Below are positions 1 to 6,281 of a stretch of 7,824 bases of DNA, one piece after another (within the stretch, counting starts at the first letter, position 1; each line of letters opens with the position of its first letter). Below the pieces are notes generated by a model, which had not been told where the DNA came from, made no database searches, and saw only the letters and a list, made by a program, of their open reading frames with translations. The DNA is from Verrucomicrobiota bacterium (lineage in GTDB: Bacteria; Verrucomicrobiota; Verrucomicrobiia; Limisphaerales; UBA1412). The translations under genes were made by a program, and so were the position numbers. The stretch is taken from the NCBI GenBank assembly GCA_017557085.1, contig JAFZAR010000392.1, positions 1 to 7,824 on the forward strand, read 5' to 3'.

Positions 1-1273
1 AAACAGCGCCCAAAGCGACACTGTATTTGGTACCCAGTTTGAATACTTGGCCAACTTCGATAGCGTGACGGATGCACAAGGGCTTGCCACACTTGGGACA
101 GGCTTCACCATCTTTGACTGTGCGGATATCCACGAACTTGGCCGAAGGAATATCACGGGCGATATCCACATGACGCAGATGCTGTCCGTCTTTATTCGCT
201 CCAGTGACCATCCCGCTGGCACCCTGAAGAAGCAGGTCGGCATAGATGGGCGTTCCATTGACACCCACCGCACCCAGACTGCCGGGATGCGCTCCCATCA
301 GAGCGACGATTTCTTCATCGGTTGCCGGACGGAACAGGACTGTTCCAAGAATACCGGCCAGCTTGGCTTCATTCAGCTGATAATCACCGCGAAGCAGAAG
401 GATCGCCGGTTTGTCTTCGGCTGTGAAGATAAGAGTTTTGATCTGTTGAGAAGCGGGGATATTGAAAGGAGCATTACTGAGATCTTCAATGGTTTTCACT
501 CCCGGTGTTTCAAAAGCCTCTGCCACGGCAGTATCTTTTGTATAAGATGCTTCGACCTGGCTGTCCGCTTTCTCCACATTGGCGGCATAACCGCAAGTGT
601 CGCAGAAAGCGATCTCACATTCACCTGTATCTGCCGGAACAACAAACTCATGAGTATGTTTCCCACCCATGACACCGGCATCGGCTTCCACGGGGAACGC
701 TTTCAGACCGCAGCGACGGAAGATCTTAGTGTATGTATCATACATCAAACGATAACTGGCCATGGAGGCTTCATCGTTCAGATCAAAGCTGTAAGCATCC
801 TTCATGATGAACTCACGGGCACGCATCAGACCAAAACGGGGACGGATCTCGTCACGGAATTTGGTTTGGATCTGATAAAGGTTGATGGGAAGCTGACGAT
901 AGCTGCTGATTTCTCCGGCAGCCAGAGTCGTCACGACCTCTTCATGCGTAGGGCCCAGTACCCATTCACGTTTACCGTGATCATTGACTTTGAAAAGGGT
1001 GTCGCCCGCGGCATCATAGCGACCGCTCTTTTGCCATATTTCAGGTGGCTGCAGTGCCGGCATCAGTATTTCCAAGGCACCGGCGCGATCCATTTCTTCG
1101 CGGACGATCTGCTGGACTTTACGCAAAGAGCGCATGCCCAGCGGCATAAAATTATAAAGTCCCGCGGCGAGTTTACGAATGATGCCCGCGCGGAGCAAAA
1201 GTTGATGAGAAAGAATCTCTGCCTCAGCAGGGGATTCACGGAGTGTCGGTATCAGTGATTTAGTCCAACGCAT
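1..1273 (-). CDS. proS: Prolyl-tRNA synthetase, bacterial type with editing insertion (3' end cut by window edge)
   Basis: Class II aminoacyl-tRNA synthetase that charges tRNA(Pro) with proline in the cytoplasm. The first 424 codons are visible, starting MRWTKSLIPT; the frame is open to base 1. Motif 1 lies around residues 59-85. The TxE proline-binding signature is in GPTHEEVV (107-114), and motif 2 with the loop FRDEIRPRFG is at 139-148, followed by REFIMKDAYSFD. Residues about 225-405 form the INS (YbaK-like) domain that deacylates Ala-tRNA(Pro) in bacterial enzymes. It contains KTLIF with K279, matching by position the E. coli editing lysine K279. CxxC pairs at C224/C227 and C392/C395 flank the insertion. 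The segment ends at GTKYS, just before motif 3; motif 3 and the anticodon-binding domain (about 150 residues by comparison with the roughly 570-residue family length) lie outside. The ATG at 1273 follows the yebC stop by 19 AT-rich bases with no Shine-Dalgarno. A 403-codon antisense frame across this gene is a shadow. Confidence 0.97.
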   Translation of the reverse strand, partial: MRWTKSLIPTLRESPAEAEILSHQLLLRAGIIRKLAAGLYNFMPLGMRSLRKVQQIVREEMDRAGALEILMPALQPPEIWQKSGRYDAAGDTLFKVNDHGKREWVLGPTHEEVVTTLAAGEISSYRQLPINLYQIQTKFRDEIRPRFGLMRAREFIMKDAYSFDLNDEASMASYRLMYDTYTKIFRRCGLKAFPVEADAGVMGGKHTHEFVVPADTGECEIAFCDTCGYAANVEKADSQVEASYTKDTAVAEAFETPGVKTIEDLSNAPFNIPASQQIKTLIFTAEDKPAILLLRGDYQLNEAKLAGILGTVLFRPATDEEIVALMGAHPGSLGAVGVNGTPIYADLLLQGASGMVTGANKDGQHLRHVDIARDIPSAKFVDIRTVKDGEACPKCGKPLCIRHAIEVGQVFKLGTKYSVALGAV

Positions 1274-1292
1274 ATTGATTTTTGATAAAATT

Positions 1293-2015
1293 TTACATAT
1301 CCGCGTTTGTGAAGACCTCTTGGACATCGTCCTGATCTTCCAGCGCGTCTATCAGTTTTTGAACGTTTTCCACCATATCCGGTGCGACAGGCGTTATCAT
1401 TGTGGGAAGTTGTGTAATAGAAGCGTTCGCGCAGGTGATGCCGGCCTCGTCTAAAGCTTTGGAGACAGCTTCAAAATCACCCGGTTCGGTAATGATTTCA
1501 TAACCTTCGGGTTCTGACTTGAAATCTTCAGCACCCGCGTTCATAGCCACTTCCATGAGCTTGTCTTCGTCAGCGGCTTCACGTTCAATAATAAATTGTC
1601 CTTTCTTTTGGAACAGACGGGAAACAGCACCCGATGTAGCCATGCTGCCGTTGTGGCGTGTCAGAATGGCACGGATCTCCGCGGAAGTGCGATTGCGGTT
1701 GTCTGTACTCAGTTCGATCAGAATGGCGACTCCAGAGGGACCATAGACTTCATACACCAGATCTTCATAGCTGACGGCGGCACCTTCACCGGAGGCTTTT
1801 TTGATGGCACGTTCGATATTGTCACGCGGCATACTTGCCATACGAGCTTTGAGCAAAGCCATACGCAATCGAGGATTCATATCAGGATCGCCACTGGATC
1901 CCATCTTGACAGCGATCATGATCTCTTTTGCGATTTTTCCAAACAACTTGGAGCGCTTGGCATCAATGGCTCCTTTGAAGTGTTTAACTTTTGCCCATTT
2001 ACTATGTCCGGCCAT
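1293..2015 (-). CDS. yebC: YebC/TACO1 family translation factor (formerly 'transcriptional regulator')
   Basis: A 240-residue protein of normal family length. It opens with the family signature MAGHSKWAKVKH, continues with GAIDAKRSKLFGKIAKEI (15-32) and NPRLRMALLKARMASMPRDNIERAIKKA (47-74), and has YEVYGPSGVAILIE (88-101) and TDNRNRT (104-110), all conserved blocks of the three-domain YebC fold. The last third (about 135-240) is the more variable acidic part. Long annotated as a DNA-binding regulator, the family is now linked to translation: human mitochondrial TACO1 and bacterial YebC proteins have been reported to help ribosomes through proline-rich stretches (recalled, not checked here). 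The gene starts 9 bases after the upstream stop and ends 19 bases before proS, so it is probably co-transcribed with both. The start is fixed by the MAGHSKW signature. The upstream bases are almost all A/T with no Shine-Dalgarno. I cannot tell the YebC1 and YebC2 subtypes apart from this sequence alone. Confidence 0.97.
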   Translation of the reverse strand: MAGHSKWAKVKHFKGAIDAKRSKLFGKIAKEIMIAVKMGSSGDPDMNPRLRMALLKARMASMPRDNIERAIKKASGEGAAVSYEDLVYEVYGPSGVAILIELSTDNRNRTSAEIRAILTRHNGSMATSGAVSRLFQKKGQFIIEREAADEDKLMEVAMNAGAEDFKSEPEGYEIITEPGDFEAVSKALDEAGITCANASITQLPTMITPVAPDMVENVQKLIDALEDQDDVQEVFTNADM

Positions 2016-2024
2016 AATATTTAA

Positions 2025-2483
2025 TTATTTTTGATCTAATGTATTATTTTGTACTAAAGGGGGAGTGTCCTGATTTGTTTTCTGCAACTCATGCGCTTTC
2101 TCTGTCCACGTGATGATCCCGGCGCCTGCGACGATCAACAGAACACCAAACCAGCGCAGGGGAACGATCTCTTCACGAAGGATCAGCCATGCCGCGAGAG
2201 TTGTGAATACAAATCCCAAACTGGTCATCGGCCATATAAAACTCACCTGAGCCTGGCTCATCAGATAGAGAAGGGTGCCAAAGAACATGGCCTCGAAGAG
2301 AACTCCTAACAGGATGTTGCCGTTGCAGATACCTTTTAGGATGATTCGGGTGATTTCTTGTAAGTTGACTTGACTTACTTCTCCGATTTGATGAAGTCCG
2401 CGGTTTAAAAATACAACACCAATGGCCTCCAATATGAGTCCGATTAGAAGCACGATGATGAGTTTATACATGGTATGCCGCAT
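2025..2483 (-). CDS. Small four-helix membrane protein of the DMT superfamily (EamA/SMR-like)
   Basis: A 152-residue inner-membrane protein with four predicted helices at about 7-26, 56-75, 79-101 and 109-127, then a polar tail (128-152). The second half, from PMTSLG through AAWLILREE to GVLLIVAGAGI, has the pattern of EamA/DMT transporters, but there is only one four-helix unit rather than the two of a full-length EamA protein, so it would have to work as a dimer, as SMR proteins do. Helix 1 carries E19 in LILEAIGVVFLNRG, resembling the segment around the essential E14 of EmrE, and FIWPMTSLG (82-90) resembles the EmrE segment around W63. The helix 1-2 loop is about 16 residues longer than in EmrE. 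Substrate is unknown: drug or cation efflux, small metabolite export, or an ArnE/F-like lipid role are all possible. The start could be the ATG at 2483 or the one at 2471 (MYKLII); neither has a Shine-Dalgarno. It lies between the outer-membrane module and yebC-proS. Confidence 0.85.
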   Translation of the reverse strand: MRHTMYKLIIVLLIGLILEAIGVVFLNRGLHQIGEVSQVNLQEITRIILKGICNGNILLGVLFEAMFFGTLLYLMSQAQVSFIWPMTSLGFVFTTLAAWLILREEIVPLRWFGVLLIVAGAGIITWTEKAHELQKTNQDTPPLVQNNTLDQK

Positions 2484-2488
2484 TTTAT

Positions 2489-2521
2489 ACGAATGCCGCT
2501 TTCATTCTTTACGGCATTCGT
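2489..2521. repeat. Perfect 10-bp inverted repeat upstream of the small transporter gene
   Basis: ACGAATGCCG (2489-2498) and CGGCATTCGT (2512-2521) are perfect reverse complements separated by a 13-base loop. The repeat fills most of the 51-bp gap between ompH copy 2 and the membrane-protein gene. In the transcript it would form a hairpin ending five bases before the ATG at 2483. No T-run follows on either strand, so it is not a classical intrinsic terminator. It could be an mRNA hairpin affecting initiation, an RNA-processing or stability element, or a protein-binding palindrome. The heptamer GCGGCAT also recurs just inside the gene start (2475-2481). Confidence 0.7.
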
Positions 2522-2534
2522 CATCCATCATCTG

Positions 2535-3167
2535 TTAAGGTTCTTCAGATTCAATGGGTTCCTCTTTCATCTTCTCAAGGATGTCCGCGGGGGCATTGGC
2601 ATTGAGCTGTTTGAGGATATCTTCGGTCAAGTCATACTGACCATCCGTGTACAGGAGAATACGGCTGCGGTCGGCACTGTCCGCTCCCACATCGAAAACC
2701 ATGGAATACTGTTCACTCTTCGCGCGTTTGGCCACAAGTTCGGTGATCTCCTCCATGATGTTCTTGCGATAGCGGCGTTGCTGTTCTGAGAGAGCGGTAC
2801 GGGCGCTGCGTTCAAACTGGGTTATCATTGTTTCCAGCTTTTTGATTTCAACACGGAGATCTTCTGCCGCGGCGCGGCGCTGTGCTTTTACCTCTTCGGT
2901 GATCGTGGGATCATCGATTTTCGCATAAGCCACACTGTAGTCATCGGTGAGCTTTTTATACTCATCCTGATATTTTTTGTTTTCGGCATCATATCCCGCC
3001 GCGAGTTCCTTGATTTGGATATCCGCCTGTTTGGTCTTAAAATATCCATCAAAGACTTTACGAAGATTGATGGTAGCGATTTTCTGTGTTGTTTGAGCTA
3101 TAGCCGTTGTTTCACAGCAGAAACAGAGAGCTAAACAGGTAATGAGTACAGGAATGATTTTTTTCAT
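2535..3167 (-). CDS. ompH: OmpH/Skp family periplasmic chaperone, copy 2
   Basis: A 210-residue exported protein. MKKIIPVLITCLALCF is a Sec signal peptide with likely cleavage after AIA (about residue 24); no good lipobox is visible despite nearby cysteines. The mature part begins with the OmpH hallmark TQKIATINLRKVFDGYFKT (a short strand leading into the first helix), continues as a long charged helical, coiled-coil segment (about 45-135), and returns to a small beta region, YSMVFDVG to RILLYTDGQYDLTEDILKQLNA, the family's closing signature. The tail is acidic and proline-containing (EEPIESEEP). Skp trimers hold unfolded outer-membrane proteins in the periplasm and deliver them to the Bam complex, which fits its place two genes after bamA. 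It starts 12 bases after the stop of copy 1, with no Shine-Dalgarno. By eye about a third of aligned residues match copy 1, so this is an old duplication. Confidence 0.92.
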   Translation of the reverse strand: MKKIIPVLITCLALCFCCETTAIAQTTQKIATINLRKVFDGYFKTKQADIQIKELAAGYDAENKKYQDEYKKLTDDYSVAYAKIDDPTITEEVKAQRRAAAEDLRVEIKKLETMITQFERSARTALSEQQRRYRKNIMEEITELVAKRAKSEQYSMVFDVGADSADRSRILLYTDGQYDLTEDILKQLNANAPADILEKMKEEPIESEEP

Positions 3168-3179
3168 ATAAAAAATAGT

Positions 3180-3785
3180 TTATTCAGTTTTTTTATCAGC
3201 ATCCGCGTTTAAAATATCCAGAACCTCTTGTGTGATATCATTTTTTCCGGATGTGAAAATAATAGGGCGCTTGGGATCATCTTCATTGTAGGCTGTATTC
3301 AAAACAAGAGTATAACCTTCGCTTTGAGCGCGTTTTGAAACGACTTCTGAAATCTCGCTAATGATCTTGGCTCTCAGTCTGCTTTTCTCGCTGTCGAGAG
3401 TGCGAAGACCATTAGCTTTGAATTGAGCCATGTCTGTCTCTTGTTTTTTGCCTTTTTCATTGAGCTGTTTTGCCAGCTCCGTATCTTTGGCTTTTGCCTC
3501 TTCTGTTGCAGAGGGATCCTGGAGTCTTTTAATGACTTCAAGGTATTCTTCTTTTATTGCTTTCAGATCCGTTTCAAATTGGATCCATTCCGCGTTGTAT
3601 TTCTCAGACAGTTCAGATATCTGCTTATTGACCTGAGCAGTCTTGTAATACTCATTGAAAACTTTGACCATGTCAATGGTGGCAATCTTTTGGGATTGAG
3701 CATTGGCACCAAAGGTGAGAGTGAAACAGACTGCAAGTGCGCAAATAACTTTGCAGACTGCCAATGTTGCGACTAATTTTTTCAT
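3180..3785 (-). CDS. ompH: OmpH/Skp family periplasmic chaperone, copy 1
   Basis: A 201-residue exported protein with a Sec signal peptide (basic MKK, then a hydrophobic stretch to about residue 26) and likely cleavage after GANA (about residue 29). The mature domain starts SQKIATIDMVKVFNEYYKT, is followed by a lysine/glutamate-rich helical hairpin (about 48-135), and ends in YTLVLNTA and PIIFTSGKNDITQEVLDILNA, the OmpH closing strand-helix. These elements line up almost without gaps with copy 2. It follows bamA by 30 bp, the same order as bamA-skp in many Gram-negative bacteria, which supports a Skp role with BamA. The predicted location is the periplasm. The upstream spacer is nearly pure A/T with no Shine-Dalgarno. 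The two copies may form homotrimers, mixed trimers or have split clients; the sequence does not say which. Confidence 0.93.
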   Translation of the reverse strand: MKKLVATLAVCKVICALAVCFTLTFGANAQSQKIATIDMVKVFNEYYKTAQVNKQISELSEKYNAEWIQFETDLKAIKEEYLEVIKRLQDPSATEEAKAKDTELAKQLNEKGKKQETDMAQFKANGLRTLDSEKSRLRAKIISEISEVVSKRAQSEGYTLVLNTAYNEDDPKRPIIFTSGKNDITQEVLDILNADADKKTE

Positions 3786-3815
3786 ATAAATATTTAATAT
3801 TTATTTTCAACAGGT

Positions 3816-6212
3816 TTAGAATACACGGGTGTAACCCACGCTGAAATTGAATCGTCCGCTGCTGCCTTCGTTCCTGCCATTGATGGGGATACCATAGTCA
3901 AAGCGCAGAGGTCCAAGCATCGGGATGTTCAATCGGACACCAAGACCCACGTCATCCGCCCATCCCAGTTTGCCATACATAGGATCTGTTCTGTGAGTGG
4001 GATCGAAATCGTAGGCATCCGGATTGACCCAGCCAATATCATAGAATGCCGCGACACGCAGATATTCCTCGATGATAGGAACGGAGTATTCCAAACTGCC
4101 GAAGACGTAGCTTTGACCGCCGACAGGTTCACCTTCGACAAGGGGACCTAAGTGACGGTATTTATAGCCACGCATATCGTATGCACCGCCTAAATAGAAT
4201 TTTTCGTAGAAGGGGATATGATCGGAATTATCATAATTATCCATAGTTCCGATGCGTCCCAATACTTCCAGCACATCACCTTCGCCAAAGCCTTTGAAAT
4301 ACCAGGAAGTTCTCAATTCCAGTTTGTAGAAACTGAAATCGCCACCGAAAGGACCGCCCGCTACTTGCGGAAGGAATTCAGTGCGTTGACCTCCATTGGG
4401 CAGCATTGTGGAATTGCGTGTGTCGTATGCGATGGAGGGCATGACCTTGGAAATCAGATTGGAACCCTGATCCTGGCGAATGACATAAGGCGCTTTTGAT
4501 GTGACGTGGTTGATATCCACGTTCTCAAGCGAGTAGGCAAGTCCACCGATCCAGAAATCATTCCAAAGGGTACGGGTCAATCCAACTTTGCCACCCAGGA
4601 TCTCCTCTTCATATTCATCAGAATAGTAACTGATTTGTCTCCAGTATAAGTCTGTGCTCAACGCGAGCTTACGGCCAAAGAGCCACGGTTCGACAAAGGA
4701 CAGGATGTAGTCATGCCGCTTTGTACCGATGGTAGCGCGCAGACGCATCTTTTGACCTCCGCCCATGAAGTAGGGTGGCTTGAACAAATCAAAATTGCTT
4801 TGAGAAACTTCCGCGTAACCGAACAGATTATCAACGGTGCTGAAGCCCGCGCCCACCATAAAGTTAGCGGTTTCCTTTTCATCAACGTTGATAACCAAAT
4901 CCTTACGATCGGGAATATCGGTCGGTTCCGGCTGAGGATCCACCTTGGAGAAGTATTGCAGACCTTCCAGACGGCGTTTGCTCAGTTTGACGCGAGTCAT
5001 ATCAAAAACTTCACCCGGAGTGATGGCTAATTCCCTGCGGATGACTTTGTCTTTGGTTTTGGTATTGCCTCGTATCTCGATTTTCTCAACGTAAGATTTA
5101 TCAAATTCCTGGATCCGATAGATAAGATCCATCGTAGAGTTTTCTACATTAGGTATCTTTACAGCGTTGACGATGACGTCGATATAACCGCGGGAGCCGT
5201 AGAAGTCCTCAATAGCTTCGACATCGGCGGTGAGACCTTTCGGTGAGAAAACACTGCCTTCCAGCATAGACATCTTGGACAGATTTCCTTCTGTGTAAAC
5301 ACCGCGCAGGATCTCATCAGAACTGAAGAGTTTATTGCCTTCAAAGGATATCTTGCCTACATGATATTGCTGGCCTTCTTCAATATCGAAGTGGACGATC
5401 ATTCGTTTTTCACTAATAACATCGGAATTGATGTCATTGATCTTGAAATCGAGATAACCCTCGTTGTGATAGAAGGTTGTCAGTTTTTCCTGATCTTCTG
5501 CCACCTGATCGTCTTTCAATGTACCGCTGCCGGTAATGAAGGAGAGGAACCAGAATTTGCGAGTCTTTACGACCTTGCGTAATTTCTTCTGTTTAAAAGC
5601 GCTGGCTCCATCAAAGAGAACTTTTTTGATCTTGATTTTCGGGGCTTCTACGATTTCAAATACCACGCTGGCGCGGCCGGCTTTTTCATCCACATTTGTG
5701 GTATATTTGACGGTTGTTTTCTGACGGCCGCTGCGTTGGTATTTCTTTAAAATATCACGAGTATCTTTAAAAAGCTTGTGTTCATCCAAGGGTGCGCCCA
5801 CTTTTGAAGAGACTTTTTTCATCAAAGCGCGTCTCTTGATATGTTCATTCCCAACAAATTGAATGTCTGTGATGATGGGCTTGGCCTGGACAATGAATAT
5901 AAGGTTGACATCTCCGGCTCCGGCATCCTCTTCACCTACGCGAATATAGTAGAAATATCCTGTGGAATAGAGGTTTTTGATGCTGTCATCTATAACCGTT
6001 CGCACATAAGTGTCCCCAGGTTTGATGCGAATATTGGAGCGGATGTAGTCATCATTAACGGCTTGCGGTCCCACATGGGTGATAGTGATCTTCTGGACGG
6101 TCGTGTTCTCGTAGGACGGCTGTACCGGGATACCTTGTGCCCATGTAAGAGATTGTCCGCTAAGCAATAGCAGAGCGGCAACAATAGCACAGAGTCTGAT
6201 TTTTTTCTTCAT
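3816..6212 (-). CDS. bamA: BamA, outer-membrane protein assembly factor with five POTRA domains
   Basis: A 798-residue Omp85 protein, the typical length for BamA. A Sec signal peptide ends near TWAQ (about residue 26). Five POTRA domains follow: about 39-110 (QKITITHVGP), 113-190 (ITDIQFVGNEHI), 193-281 (IKIKKVLFDGASAF), 284-369 (YHVGKISFEGNKLF) and 373-445 (YVEKIEIRGNTKT). The 16-strand barrel spans about 450-798. The conserved loop-6 motif, VRGF/Y in most homologues, reads DMRGY at 679-683, with the key arginine kept at R681. The chain ends YTRVF, a C-terminal aromatic residue typical of outer-membrane proteins. Function: central insertase of the Bam complex in the outer membrane. Two ompH genes follow directly. 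POTRA 2-3 wording (TTVKYTTNVDEKAGR, KLRKVVKTRKFW) resembles Verrucomicrobiota-type BamA as I recall them. The ATG at 6212 is set by the signal peptide and has no Shine-Dalgarno. Confidence 0.97.
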   Translation of the reverse strand: MKKKIRLCAIVAALLLLSGQSLTWAQGIPVQPSYENTTVQKITITHVGPQAVNDDYIRSNIRIKPGDTYVRTVIDDSIKNLYSTGYFYYIRVGEEDAGAGDVNLIFIVQAKPIITDIQFVGNEHIKRRALMKKVSSKVGAPLDEHKLFKDTRDILKKYQRSGRQKTTVKYTTNVDEKAGRASVVFEIVEAPKIKIKKVLFDGASAFKQKKLRKVVKTRKFWFLSFITGSGTLKDDQVAEDQEKLTTFYHNEGYLDFKINDINSDVISEKRMIVHFDIEEGQQYHVGKISFEGNKLFSSDEILRGVYTEGNLSKMSMLEGSVFSPKGLTADVEAIEDFYGSRGYIDVIVNAVKIPNVENSTMDLIYRIQEFDKSYVEKIEIRGNTKTKDKVIRRELAITPGEVFDMTRVKLSKRRLEGLQYFSKVDPQPEPTDIPDRKDLVINVDEKETANFMVGAGFSTVDNLFGYAEVSQSNFDLFKPPYFMGGGQKMRLRATIGTKRHDYILSFVEPWLFGRKLALSTDLYWRQISYYSDEYEEEILGGKVGLTRTLWNDFWIGGLAYSLENVDINHVTSKAPYVIRQDQGSNLISKVMPSIAYDTRNSTMLPNGGQRTEFLPQVAGGPFGGDFSFYKLELRTSWYFKGFGEGDVLEVLGRIGTMDNYDNSDHIPFYEKFYLGGAYDMRGYKYRHLGPLVEGEPVGGQSYVFGSLEYSVPIIEEYLRVAAFYDIGWVNPDAYDFDPTHRTDPMYGKLGWADDVGLGVRLNIPMLGPLRFDYGIPINGRNEGSSGRFNFSVGYTRVF

Positions 6213-6232
6213 CTGAGGTTCTGTGAGCCCCG

Positions 6233-6254
6233 CTATACGAAGCTTTTCGTATAG
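6233..6254. repeat. 9-bp inverted repeat in the dnaB-bamA gap
   Basis: CTATACGAA (6233-6241) and TTCGTATAG (6246-6254) are perfect reverse complements around a 4-base loop. On the plus strand the stem could extend through a G-T wobble and two C-G pairs. It sits in the 69-bp gap between the dnaB stop and the bamA start, the longest gap in the window. No T-run follows in either direction, so termination of dnaB transcription here is doubtful; a weak terminator, an mRNA processing hairpin or an operator are alternatives. It shares the octamer TTCGTATA (minus strand) with the repeat at 2489-2521. Confidence 0.65.
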
Positions 6255-6281
6255 TGGCCTCGATTCTATGTGGTTCTACGG

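Noticed and set aside
47..1258. A 403-codon open frame on the plus strand
   Set aside because: It lies wholly antisense to proS, whose minus-strand frame matches prolyl-tRNA synthetase residue by residue. The plus-strand translation has no recognisable domain and reflects the codon use of proS.
225..1273. The YbaK-like insertion in ProS as an unusual gene fusion
   Set aside because: This insertion between motifs 2 and 3 is the normal architecture of bacterial-type prolyl-tRNA synthetases.
2535..3167. OmpH copy 2 as a lipoprotein because of cysteines in its signal region
   Set aside because: The residues before the cysteines (LCFCC) do not fit a lipobox, and an AIA cleavage site follows at a normal distance.
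3787..3803. AT palindrome TAAATATT-T-AATATTTA before ompH copy 1
   Set aside because: The arms are separated by one base, so no stable RNA hairpin can form, and the spacer is nearly pure A/T, where such symmetry is common by chance.
6213..6281. Intrinsic terminator for dnaB or a defined bamA promoter
   Set aside because: The inverted repeat lacks a following T-run, and I could not identify a convincing -35/-10 pair at proper spacing, so neither is called.
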